Shown piece after piece: positions 34,484 to 44,283 of a stretch of DNA of 64,000 nucleotides. The position numbers were made by a program, and so were the translations under genes. The stretch lies in assembly GCA_000697355.1 (NCBI GenBank), contig JNEN01001212.1:434001-498000 (forward strand), given 5' to 3'. Position 1 is the first letter of the stretch. Every line of letters begins with the position of its first letter. The stretch comes from Syncephalastrum monosporum B8922. Lineage: Eukaryota > Mucoromycota > Mucoromycetes > Mucorales > Syncephalastraceae. The notes under the pieces were generated by a model. The model saw only the letters and a program-made list of their open reading frames with translations. It had not been told where the DNA came from and ran no database searches.

Positions 34484-36518
34484 TCAGTAGAGTCCGTAGA
34501 AACTATCGTCGGTATCTGGGTCGGTCGATGTGGTATCTGTCCAGGCGCTGCCGCTCAAGAAATCAGCAAACATGCCACTCTCTCTCCAGTAATTGAACCG
34601 CCCTTGCGAGTCAAAGTATCCGTCGTCGCGAGGGCCATCGTAGTCAGCTGCTGTGTGCTCGTTACTCGAATAGGTCTCATGCTCGCTTTCCGCATCCGCA
34701 TCGAACAGATAGTCACTGTTTGCACTGTACGCCTCTCCATCGCTGGCCAGATGGCTCGCCGAGTGACGGCTGTCTAGTATGTCTAACCAGCGCACAGCCG
34801 CCGAAACGTCGCTCTCGTATGCATGGTCAGCTCTGATATCCTCTTGGCTATCTTCATACACATCGTGTTCGTCCTCCCCGTCTTCGTCTTCGGCTTCTTC
34901 CTCGGAGACGCCTGATTCATGGTCATCACCGGATACATCGCTTTGAGAGTCATTCAGGTCACTGCTGATATGAGCCAGGTCGTCCCCTTCATTTTCATCC
35001 GAGTCTCCGTCCTCGTCCTCCTCCGAGCCCACGACGATCACCGACCCGTTCTCGTCATATTGATCCAGGTCGCTCTCGTCATCTGTAGCAGTGTAGATAC
35101 TACTATCATACTCGGTCTCGCTTTCGTACTCCTCATAGCCATTGTCGAGATTGTCTTCGACATTGTCTGAATACGGTAGCTCGTAGTCATCGTCTACATC
35201 CGACATGGTCTCATAGTTGTACATGCCTGAGAAGCGGGAGAAGGAAAGGGCCGACCCCCCCTCAGGCACGCCCGCCTCAGGCACAGGTAAGGTCCTCTCC
35301 CGGGAACGTACAAGGTCGGATCGAGACGGTAAAGGCGAGCGGCTGTGATTAGAGAAGACAGAATACGACAGGATAGAGTAAGTCTGCGCGTCTTTTGAAA
35401 TTTGTTTAATTTTATGCAATTGACGGACTTACCAGATAGGGCAGGTGGGGTGCATCTCCAGCCAAGGGCGCAGGCAGGTTTCGTGGTACTCGTGATCACA
35501 AGGCATTCGTATCAGCATCAGTTCGCTGCCAAAAGTGTCTTGACAGATGGCGCATTCTTCGTCCACGTCTGCGACAACGCACATTTATTCGTACAACGAG
35601 GGAGGGGCGCGTCACTTGTTTCAGTCTCACCTTGGTCTATCGCATGAAGCTGCCGTGTGCGCAGCATATCGATACGTGAACGCGGGGAAGGGACCTGAAC
35701 GAGTCTTTTTTTTTTTTTGCCAATGTATGAGAAGCCAAGGAGGGGGCCAAGCATTGCATTGAGTATGCTACTTTACATGGCTCTCTCTGCACGCAGTAAA
35801 TTGGACAGGATACGCTGTAGTGAGATGGTGTCTGCCGCAGAGCTAGGCGGGGGTATCTCATGAAGGTCGCTGTGGGGCGAAAACATGCCGATAAGCCAAC
35901 CGTGGGATGAGAAAGATGAATCTCTGAAGCTAGCTTACGAAGAGGTATGGGTCGAGTCGCTTGGCAGAGGCGCCGAGGCAGGCGGGGTCGGGAGCTGTTG
36001 TGCTCGCTGCAGTTCTTGCCGTCGTTGGCGTTGCTGTTGGCGTTGCTGAGCGCGAGTGACGACGCGTTGGCGAGCCGCCTCTTCCTCATAGCGCAAAGAG
36101 GCGTACTCGTCGTCAGAGTGGTAGCCGTCGACCGAGGTGCGCGGCTCAGCCGACATATGGGCGACCGTGTCGTGGTATTCGGTGTCGGATGCACTCTCGG
36201 CGCCTCCCTGATCGTGATTAGAGAAGACACGGCTGAGCGTCGAGTCGAATATATCGGCGAGGTCCTCCTCCAGGTCCCGGGTGGGCTCGAAGGAAAACCT
36301 GCGGGGAGGATCGTCGACCGCCCTGATCTTGACTCGCCGAGAAGAAGTTTTTAGCAATGAAGACGTAATCAGGAGTCACTTGCCTGTTCGACGAACTCGG
36401 ACGAACACCGGGTGCACCTGAGACGGGGGGCCGTATAGGATGAAAGCTGACATTGGTGGCAGAAATACTCGGCAGGCTCGGCACTGCCACCGTATGCGTC
36501 ACGGCGGCGTCGATACAT
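34484..36518 (-). CDS. RING-H2 E3 ubiquitin ligase with N-terminal zinc ribbon and long acidic tail
   Basis: Six exons on the minus strand: 36518-36384, 36327-35939, 35842-35777, 35704-35631, 35568-35433, 35342-34484; phases agree, 552 residues. Residues 20-38 form a zinc ribbon (C20-x2-C23 ... C35-x2-C38) as in RNF115/RNF126-type ligases. A RING-H2 lies at 227-267: CAIC, C245-x-H247-x2-H250-x2-C253, then PTCPIC. The linker has a Gln/Arg-rich coiled stretch. The last 285 residues are extremely acidic (runs such as EEAEDEDGEDEHD), ending near DDSFYGLY. It should transfer ubiquitin from an E2; the substrate is unknown. Intron 1 uses a GC donor (CAG|GCAAGT). The acceptor of exon 4 follows a poly-A run and is the least certain junction. 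Divergent from FIS1, 197 bases between starts. Confidence 0.85.
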
Positions 36519-36715
36519 ACAGGAGAGGGAAGTGGGGTCCAAGAACAGACGAAAGAGAAGACAACACAACGCAACACAACACAAGTGACGGACTGAGTTT
36601 CACCTGATTATCTGCCTTTCCCTTTTTCTTTCTTCTTTCTTGCTTTGTACTAAACAAGGCAAAACCGCTTACAGCAGCCGTACACAGACCCCTCATTTTA
36701 CATTCCTTGCTGGGC
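36519..36715. promoter_or_regulatory. Short divergent promoter, RING ligase and FIS1
   Basis: Only 197 bases separate the two start codons, so regulatory sequence must be shared. It has a CT-rich block (about 36606-36645) but no clear TATA box. Confidence 0.45.
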
Positions 36716-37459
36716 ATGACTGAATTCGTGCCACAATACCAAGAAGCCGAGCACCCTCTCAGTCCAGCCGAGATTGAGGTAACTCGTACGAGTTGTAGAG
36801 AGAGAGCACTTTGCTCACAAGAACAACACACACATATACAAGGTGCTTCGGCGACAATTCGAACGGGAAGGCAGTTACGTGACGATTCAGACCAAGTTCA
36901 ACTATGCGTGGGGACTGATAAAGTCTGACCAGCCCGAACAAGTCGCGTATGGCATCTCGCTCCTCTCGGGTAAATAAAAGCGTGAAAAGATATCTCTCTC
37001 TTTCTCTCTCTTTCTCTCTCTTTCTCTCTCTCTCTCTTTTTGTGTCCGTTGGCGCAGTACATTGACAGCAGTCGATAGAAATCTACACGGACTCACCTGA
37101 GCGGCGGCGCGAGTGCTTGTATTACCTTGCGCTCGGCCATTACAAAATCTCCAATTTCATCGACGCACGCCAGTTTAACCGCGAACTCTTGCGCCACGAA
37201 CCCAACAATGCGCAAGCCGTCGCTCTCAACAAACTGATTGATGAACGCGTATCACGAGGTAAAAAAAGAAAAAAGGAATTTGTGCCTTCACACTTTTTGG
37301 ATACTCATGTATTTTTCTGTACTATGTGTGGAATGCATGAATGAATGAATGAATGAATGGATAGAGGGCGTCATTGGACTAGCTATTGTCAGTGGTGTCC
37401 TCACCGTGGGTGCTGTCTTGGTGGCCATCCTGATCAGAAGAGCAGCATCCAAAAAGTGA
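36716..37459 (+). CDS. FIS1: FIS1, mitochondrial fission protein (outer-membrane tail anchor)
   Basis: Four exons: 36716-36778, 36843-36969, 37079-37258, 37365-37459; 154 residues, the family's normal length. Two TPR-like helical repeats: [16 protein letters not shown] and [19 protein letters not shown] followed by [17 protein letters not shown]. The C-terminal membrane segment (about residues 125-147, [20 protein letters not shown]) is followed by IRRAASKK, the short basic tail of tail-anchored mitochondrial and peroxisomal proteins. It recruits the dynamin-type fission machinery through adaptors. The acceptor of intron 2 was chosen at 37078 because only it restores the [17 protein letters not shown] consensus; an earlier CAG at about 37057 would break the frame. 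Introns hold CT and GAAT repeats. Confidence 0.94.
36985..37040 (+). repeat. CT-rich microsatellite in FIS1 intron 2
   Basis: Repeated TTTCTCTCTC units and a plain CT run fill half of the 109-nt intron. A separate (GAAT) tetranucleotide run of about five units lies at 37338-37358 in intron 3. Confidence 0.85.
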
Positions 37460-37745
37460 CAAGCATCACCGTCTTATGCTTCTTGTCGTGCTCATATTAC
37501 GCGTACTCCTATATCCCCCCTCCCCTTTATCATTTGTTACGAAAGACACGCTCATTGATACAGTAGAAGCATGCTCGGGTCGTTTTCTGTGGCATTCGGG
37601 TTTCATTTTGCATTGTTTGCGGGAGGTTTCCTTTCTTGGCGAGAGGTGTGCGGTCGTTTTATTATTTTTTTGCCCGCCTATGAACTGCTTCGCTTTCTCT
37701 CTTCTTTCCCATTTTTGACGACTGTAGACGTACTTTATAACTCCA

Positions 37746-38154
37746 ATGCCGGAACCACTGGAGGCACAGGAGAGCAACGTGGTGAATGAAGCGAATGGAT
37801 ACCCTACCAAAGAAAACGGCTCTTCGGATGCGGGCGTGAAACGTACCACGGAAGAGGCAGACATTGACATTGACCTGGACGCGCCGCGCAAGTTGCGGCA
37901 GCGGCAGCGCACGCATTCACCCGTGTACGAGGAAGAGTATTATGGCCCGCTGACAAAAAGGAGAAGCCGATTCCTCCTTCGGCATGCGTCCCAGCCGCGG
38001 TGGCATAATCAAGCGTACATGCTCTTTTTGGCGTTGCGCCAACATCCCGATCGCTGTTTATCTCGCCCTGAGCTGATCAAGGCCGCACTGGCTCTGGATC
38101 TCAAGATCAGCCAGGAGAGGAACCTCCCTCGCGTCTTCAAGGGCAAGGTAAGAG

Positions 38155-38192
<38 letters not shown>

Positions 38193-39329
38193 TCCCCCCA
38201 GGAAATAATCTCTGTCGGGTTCGTGCTGTGCTGCATTGTATCATGGACTGAAGGACAAGGACAGACGCCTGCCAACTCGGCCTCGGCCAGTTTAACGACC
38301 AACACCGACCGGTACTTTATTCCGTTCAAGCCTGAAGGCAGCCGCTCCACCCACTTCAAACTCGCCTACGAGCCCGGCGACTTTAAAAAGGCCGTCGAGG
38401 AATACCGCAAATGGGAAAAGAAGCTTGCAGAGCACGACTGGCCCTTTTGCTTTGGCGTCCCCAAGGAAGGCATGCACATGGAACCCGCCGTCGGCGCCGA
38501 GCTCAAGGCAGAACTCAAGGCCGAGCCCAACCGGTCTCTCGACGGCAAGCCTTTGCCTGTGCCTGTGCCTTCCTCTTTGCCAGCGCCCGAATCAAACGCA
38601 GCCGTCCTCGCCACATCCGATTCAGACCCCTCACGCGACGATGACGCGCCCCACGCGACAGAGCAAGAAAAGGGCGAGAGGACGCTTGCACCCGACAAGA
38701 CAGGCACACCGTCTCACACGGAGAACTCAGACACCCCACAGGACACGACAACGGGGTCCTTACCCATGACACACACCGAAACCACACCGGCGGCCAAGGA
38801 AGGCGAGGAAGAGGATGAAAAGACGCTGGAGCAGCGAAAGGAGGAGGAGCTGGCCAAGCTGGATTTGAGCGACGTGCCCACGCGATGGCAGGACATTGTA
38901 CGGGTCGGCCCTTCCACGATCCCAGGCGCAGGCCAGGGCCTGTTTGCAGCGCGCAAGCTGCCGTACAACAGCCCGCTCGGTTTCTATTTCGGCGTGCCCA
39001 TGACCGAGGACGAGTTTGACTCGCTCAAGAACGACGTCGGCCGAGCCTCCGAGTACTCCATCATGTACCGCCGCACCGTGCTCGATGCCACCGACGACGA
39101 CGGCCAGCCCTTCAGTGACCCGGACGGCGAGATGTACTGCCCCTTTCACTACATGAACGAAACCACCGAGCAGCAAGCCAACATTCTGTTTGTCGAGGGC
39201 GTCGTCGTCAACCAGGTCATTTGCTGGACCAAGCGCGACATTGAGCCGGGCGAAGAGCTGTTTGTATACTACGGTGGTGATGTCGAACGACACTGGAAAG
39301 ACGAGAAAAAGCCTACAAATACCGTGTAG
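37746..39329 (+). CDS. SET-domain protein with N-terminal helical domain
   Basis: Two exons in the favoured model, 37746-38147 and 38265-39329 (488 residues); without splicing the frame stays open (527). An N-terminal domain follows a basic stretch (WHNQAYMLFLALRQHPDRC, then LSRPELIKAALALDLKI), possibly a winged-helix-like module. A Pro/Glu/Thr-rich linker leads to a C-terminal SET-like region (about residues 350-475): GPSTIPGAGQGLFAARKLP, FHYMNETTEQQANILFVEG and IEPGEELFVYYGGDVERHW. The G-x-G-L-F-A and E-E-L-x-x-Y-Y-G elements fit SET; the usual NHS motif is replaced by N-E-T in HYMNETT, so methyltransferase activity is uncertain. There are no pre- or post-SET cysteine clusters. The 117-nt intron contains a (GA)n tract. 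Confidence 0.85.
38161..38190 (+). repeat. (GA)n microsatellite in the SET-gene intron
   Basis: About 30 bases of AG dinucleotides lie inside the retained-capable intron 38148-38264; if translated they encode alternating Arg-Glu. Confidence 0.9.
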
Positions 39330-39525
39330 CGAAAGCAAACAGGTCTAGCGAGGTTTTATCAATCAAAAGATAAATAATAATAGTCATTATGATAAATATG
39401 AAAAGGATCCAAAAAGAAAAAAGAGGAAAAAAAGAGAAAAGATCAACATTAATAGAATGCGTGATGGATGCAATGCTGTGAAAGGACAAAAAAAGAAGAA
39501 AAGGAATTAAAGGACAGGGTATCGC

Positions 39526-40878
39526 CTACTTGAGAGGAGGGGAAGTAGGGTGTGCGGGAAGGCAGTGATGGGGTGGGGTCGTGAGGTATTTCGCAGAAAC
39601 CGTGGGCGTCGTAACGCTCGTCCGACTGCTGCTGTTGGTGTTGGTAGACGACGTCGATGTGATGCTGCTGTTGCTCATCCCGCGCTCCATGGTGGGTGGC
39701 GTGGTGCTGGTGCTGGTGCTGATACTGGTGCTACGGGTGGGAGGTGAAGCCGCGGAGGGGCCCATAGTAGACAGGTAAGTGGAATGATGCGGAGAATGCG
39801 GGTGACTGGCGCTAGAGCTGTGATGATGATGCTGATGACTATGGTTATTGTTATTGCTGTGGCTGTTGCTGTTGCTGTTGTTGCTACTATTATGGACGGG
39901 GCTCTGCTGTTTCTCCAGAAAAGCGTTTGGGTCAGGGATGGTGATCTGACGCCAGCTGGACAGGCGTGGCGGGGACTGGGACCGAGCACGGAGACGGAAG
40001 GAGGTGGTCAGGCGCTTGAGGATCGTGGCGCTTGACGAGGTGGACGAGGCGGTGCTGGCCATCGACAGGTTCGACACCGAGCAGCCGTCGTCGGGTGGCA
40101 CAACGCTCAGCGAGGATCCAAAGTCATGCTGGAGGGGCGAGGTCGGGAGCGGCGGCACTGGCGGCGGGGGGTGGTTCTGCTGCTGTTGAAGCGACGAGGC
40201 CAGGGTGGGCGAGCTGCGCAGGCGACGCGGTGACAGTGCGAGCGGGCTGTTGGCGAGCTGCGAGGATGAGGGTTTCTTGTGTGGTGTTGTGGTTTTGGAG
40301 GGGGCAGGAGTGACCGCGACGAGGCGCGCAGGGTCGGTGACAAAAGGGATAAAGGCGCTGATGCGCATGAGCTCAATGACAGCGACGCAAGCAGGACGGA
40401 GAAGGGCAGGGTGGTAGGACTGCTTCTCATGATAGGTGTGGAGGAGGTGTTGCCGCAGCTCATAAGGGATGTTCACCTCTTGGGCCGCGTTGGTCAGGAT
40501 GAACCGCTGCAGAATGTCCTCAAACTTGGCTTTGAGGGTGTCGAACCGAATCTGCTCTTCGTGGTTGAGCGTCGCGTCCTCCTCGGTAAACCAAAAGGGC
40601 TGGTTGCGGATGGCGACGGGCGTGTCGGGGTCGTCTGGGGCGTCACCAAAGTAGAGGCGGGCGGACTGGGCGTAGTCTGTCACGGCCATGTAGAAAGCGA
40701 GGTTCTCAGCGCAGTACGTCTGTTCGAGATAGTCTGCAAATTCACGGAAACTGAATGGGGAGGGCGCCTGGTTCTGCAGTACCAGTTCAAGAGTCAGACC
40801 ATCCCCAGATGGGCTAATTCCTCCATTCTGATAAGGCTGATGGCGGAAATGCCGTGGGGCTTTATCGGAGAGCGGCAT
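39526..40878 (-). CDS. RGS-domain protein (regulator of G-protein signalling)
   Basis: Intronless frame, 450 residues from the ATG at 40878. The RGS-type domain is at about residues 27-175: LTLELVLQNQAPSPFSFREF, DYLEQTYCAENLAFYMAVTD and a helical C part (LRQHLLHTYHEK, ALLRPACVAVIELMRISAF). A large insertion containing an acidic DAPDDPDTP stretch sits between helices, a pattern of fungal RGS proteins. Such proteins accelerate GTP hydrolysis by G-alpha. The C-terminal 270 residues are disordered: Ser/Pro/Thr-rich with SNNNHSHQHHHH-type runs. The open frame continues 106 codons upstream of the chosen Met, but that part is translated CT-rich leader (poly Leu/Phe/Ser) and is left out. Confidence 0.88.
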   Translation of the reverse strand: MPLSDKAPRHFRHQPYQNGGISPSGDGLTLELVLQNQAPSPFSFREFADYLEQTYCAENLAFYMAVTDYAQSARLYFGDAPDDPDTPVAIRNQPFWFTEEDATLNHEEQIRFDTLKAKFEDILQRFILTNAAQEVNIPYELRQHLLHTYHEKQSYHPALLRPACVAVIELMRISAFIPFVTDPARLVAVTPAPSKTTTPHKKPSSSQLANSPLALSPRRLRSSPTLASSLQQQQNHPPPPVPPLPTSPLQHDFGSSLSVVPPDDGCSVSNLSMASTASSTSSSATILKRLTTSFRLRARSQSPPRLSSWRQITIPDPNAFLEKQQSPVHNSSNNSNSNSHSNNNNHSHQHHHHSSSASHPHSPHHSTYLSTMGPSAASPPTRSTSISTSTSTTPPTMERGMSNSSITSTSSTNTNSSSRTSVTTPTVSAKYLTTPPHHCLPAHPTSPPLK

Positions 40879-41415
40879 CACACTCCAGCAAAAACCCGCT
40901 CTTAGCTTGTAACGAAGAAGAGGGAAGCAAAGAAAAAGAACGGAACGGAAAGGAAGGAAAGGGAAGGGAAGGATAGGAAAAAGAGAGAGGGAAGAATAAG
41001 ATGCAGAAAAAAAAAGCAGTAAAAAAGCAAAAACGAGGAGGAATGCAGAAAGGAGTGACAAAAGATTAAGATGAACAATCAGTAATAGCCGAAATAATAA
41101 TAAATGAAAACGGGTGGCTGGAAAGGCTACAGTGCGAAGCGGTGAGGGTGGTACAGGCACCGATGGCTCTGTCGTACCAGACCGCACTCTTCCCATACTG
41201 TAGAATTATTTGACCGGGCCACGTATGAACTTGACAAAAGAAAATGATGTCGGTAGAATACGTGCTTTTTGTCGTTAAAGCAAAATCAATCATCCATGAG
41301 CAGACTGCCAATAGCTTGATAGAAGATACAGAACGCGCTATAAACACCTGCAAAAGCATAATGGAGCTCGTGCGCGTCAGTACACTGCAACGCGCTGATT
41401 TGATTGGATACATTT
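40879..41415. promoter_or_regulatory. Leader and proximal promoter of the RGS gene
   Basis: 40900-41060 is GA-rich on the plus strand (CT-rich leader on the coding strand). No gene seen. Confidence 0.45.
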
Positions 41416-41610
41416 AGCTTTTGCCGATTCGGTTCAGCTTTTGCTCATTCACTTCAGCTTTTGCTCATTCAGTTCAGCTTTTGGCTGTTTCAGTTCAGCT
41501 TTTGGCTGTTTCAGTTCAGCTTTTGCTGATTCAGTTCAGCTTTTGCCGGTTCAGTTCAGCTTTTGCCGTTTTCACCGTTTGGTTCAGCTTTTGCCGTTTT
41601 CGTCCTTTTG
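41416..41610 (+). repeat. Minisatellite, about nine units of 20-21 bp
   Basis: Nine occurrences of AGCTTTTG spaced 20, 20, 20, 21, 21, 20, 20 and 28 bases; the common unit is AGCTTTTGCYSRTTCAGTTC. The array lies 540 bases upstream of the RGS start codon, in what should be its distal promoter. Confidence 0.92.
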
Positions 41611-41784
41611 CTTGTATGCCCACGCCTACAGCGGCACCTGTTCTCATCGCATCACTTTGAGTGTCATTTATAAGGAGTTGATGAAGAAGTAAAGACCGTC
41701 GATATTCTTTCTATGGGGTGATGCCTGTCGCCAACTCTTTTAGGCGGTGCAGCTGATGAGGTTGAGTCATCTACAGCAGAGCAG

Positions 41785-41902
41785 AAAATACACGCCCGCC
41801 CTTTATGACACAGCCAAAAAATCGTCATAACGGGCGGGCATGTATTTTTGCCTGTGTCATAACGGGTGGGCATGCCTTTTTCGCTGTGTCATAACGGGCG
41901 GG
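41785..41902. repeat. Foldback (inverted) repeat with two further direct copies
   Basis: Left arm 41785-41809 (AAAATACACGCCCGCCCTTTATGAC by position) and right arm 41824-41848 are reverse complements at all but two of 25 positions, with a 14-base loop. The right-arm motif GTCATAACGGGYGGG occurs twice more at about 41857 and 41888, each preceded by TGT. The GC-rich core CCCGCCCGTTATGACACAG looks like a terminal or subterminal repeat of a small DNA transposon (MITE), but no target-site duplication was established. Confidence 0.7.
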
Positions 41903-43238
41903 ATTTCTTCAGGATAAGAAATACCATCACGATTTAAACTAGGTTGACGACGACAATGGTTACAGCGAGATCTTTAATGGCGAAGTAGTTGGAAGAATTC
42001 TCCCACTTGGCTCACGAGCATCTATCTTTGTTATCCTTTCAGTGAACGTGATTTATTTTCATTACAGCATACTACTCTAAATACCACGAATCGACTTCTC
42101 ACTGTGATAAAAGTGGCAAGCATAGCACCAGGCAGGTCTGTGCGCAACATGTTGATAATAAATGTACTTTATGCAGCCCAAGGCAAATGCATGAACCCCT
42201 ACCACCAAGATTTTTTTTTCAAAAATTTCGTATTTCATGCCAGCGAGCACCATGGAGTATATGTAAGGCATTTTTGATGTGATGTTTACATGTTTCATGA
42301 GTAAGTTAAAGTAGAGTGTTCTGGCAAAGGGCAATCGTCAGCATCATCTTTTACTCGTGCAACATGTCAAACTATCGGGGCGTTATGACGCTCTCACCAT
42401 CAAACTCAATCACGTCTTAGGAAATTCTCATCATCACTCTAAGCTCAAAAGTTGACGACTCATCGTGATATGATCAATAGTGCAGAAATAATCAGTGACC
42501 TTGCAAGTACCTTCTGTAGAATGATGAGATCAAGTAGAAGCCATCATACTCAGTACCATCACGCTCACAACATAGAAAAACTCAATGTCACTCGTACCCC
42601 CAAAATCCATATCCAAATGACATTTTGGTATGAGCAGAAGTGTTCCGTGACCCTTTAAGCACTTTGTGTACAAAGATAAGATCTCGCTGACTAGGTTGAG
42701 GTGGAGCCTGATAGTGTGTCTACATGAAACAAATACGCTCGGACCATTTCTGTTCTGTTAATAGCTGGTTTTAGCCAAGCCAAGCAAAATTCGTTCTCAT
42801 AACCACCCCACACCTGAACATGAACGTTTTGAGGTAAAAGGGAGATTAAGTCTTACTACATCCTTACACATACCTAAAGCTATCTATTAAAATAAGTGAT
42901 GTAGGCAGCTATACTACGTTATAAGTAAAGTAACAAGTGTATATGGTCGTACGTTTTGTCTCAATAGCGTCCGTATGTGTTTTCGTGTGTTTGGCTTTGC
43001 GCGCGATACAACTTCGCCTCTGGGCGGAGCAGTTGCGGTTTTCATGCGCAGTTTGGAGGTCCAGGTCTAAACCTCTTTTCTTCAGCACCAATCTCGTCTT
43101 TCGTGGAATATATTAAACACATGCAGGCGTCAAGTTCAACATTATGAATTGTCTCTACAAATTGGGAATCATCGATCATACATTTGCAGAGCAACAGTAC
43201 AGAAAAGCGGTGCATCAAGCAGCGACGTGGAAGTTAAG

Positions 43239-43355
43239 CCGCGCCCAGCACTGAGCTCTGGATCAACACGGTCCGACTTCGCAGTAAGCTAATGTGCGCC
43301 GGGCTCAGCAATGGGCTCTGGCTCAAACACAGCTCAACTTCGCAGTAAGCTAACG
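43239..43355 (+). repeat. Two tandem copies of a 59-60-bp unit
   Basis: Both units read GCGCC[CA/GGGCTCA]GCA.TG.GCTCTGG.TCAA.CACGG/AC... and end with ACTTCGCAGTAAGCTAAYG, a perfect shared 3' part. Confidence 0.7.
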
Positions 43356-43377
43356 TCTTCTAGTTTATATTGGACTT

Positions 43378-43560
43378 TATCTTGGCTAGTACTGAACTCT
43401 ATCCTGGCTGGTAATGACTTTGTCCTGGTCTTCTGCTCCCCACAAGGCCCTGGGACTCTCCCATCCTGCGACCTTGGAATCGTCGAAAGTAACTTTCTTT
43501 TATCCTGGCTCGTATTGACTTTAATCCTGGGTAGTATTAAGTTTATCCTGGCTGCAAATT
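43378..43560 (+). repeat. Degenerate 22-bp repeat, five copies in two blocks
   Basis: Units of the form TATCCTGGCTNGTAYTGACTT occur at about 43378, 43400, 43501, 43522 and 43544; the 22-base spacing is kept within each block, with 80 bases of different sequence between the blocks. Confidence 0.65.
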
Positions 43561-44205
43561 ACTGAGTCAATTTTTTAGTTCTTGAAGCAAATCTGAAAAT
43601 TGGCAAGGAGTTTTGAAACCGAAGGAACATTGATACTGGGAGAAGTACAGCATCGAATGCAGGATGTGGCTCGTCGTCAAAGACGAAGTTACCTGATATT
43701 TTAGAAATACCAGTGACAAGAGTATGCATATACGGTTTGAAGTAAAGTGATATTGGCTTAACTTATCGATTGGGTAGGTCACCGAGTGAATCAAGCTATC
43801 GAGCAAGTGCGAATATTAACTCTGGTAGCTCCACGCACATCAAGTCTCAGGAAGCGTTCACAGGTCCAGGCATCGATCAGTATACCCGTCCAGTCAACGC
43901 TTTGAAATGTTGGCACCACTGTTTTCTACCGATCGACTGTAAGTTGAGCATACCGAAAGCTACAGAGATATTAGGCTAATCAAACCGCTAGCGCCGTGAA
44001 CTTCATCATGCTGCTCAACGTGGGGAAGCGATGCTGAATATGTATGGAGGATTGCCGTATCAGGATGCTGGATGATACCGATTTGCTATGGTACGACGAA
44101 ATCAATCAGGTAATGAGGGCTACATTGCATGTATTGATCTCCTGTGTTTAACGCAGTGAGCTTTATCAGGCAGGATACAAGCGGTGGGAGTAGGCTAGAG
44201 CGACC

Positions 44206-44283
44206 GAAGATCAAGTGGAGGTTGTGATGACCCGTAGCCGCAGACGAAGGGGCTCAGTCACACCCGAAGCACAATTGAAGTGA
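44206..44283 (+). mobile_element. Relic fragment of a retroelement ORF (copy B)
   Basis: Reads EDQVEVVMTRSRRRRGSVTP and stops at TGA 44281-44283. It is the partner of the copy at 2400-2471 with frame and stop position maintained. An in-frame TAG just upstream (about 44192) shows it is dead. Ty3/Gypsy gag-pol origin is inferred, not shown. Confidence 0.45.

Larger units (their letters stand above)
41903..44205. other. Intergenic, repeat-rich, no supported gene
   Basis: AT-rich sequence without a supported frame. It includes two short degenerate arrays listed separately (43.24-43.36 and 43.38-43.56 kb). Confidence 0.5.

Noticed and set aside
37050..37060. GCAG acceptor for FIS1 exon 3
   Set aside because: Using it introduces a stop (GTCGATAG) and loses the conserved start of the TPR segment; the AG at 37078 fits family and phase.
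38760..39338. Minus-strand 192-codon open frame
   Set aside because: Antisense of the SET gene; no family features.
40279..40905. Plus-strand 208-codon open frame
   Set aside because: Antisense of the RGS domain region.
40879..41196. 106-codon N-terminal extension of the RGS protein
   Set aside because: It is a translated CT-rich leader (Leu/Phe/Ser runs); other genes here have the same leader composition.
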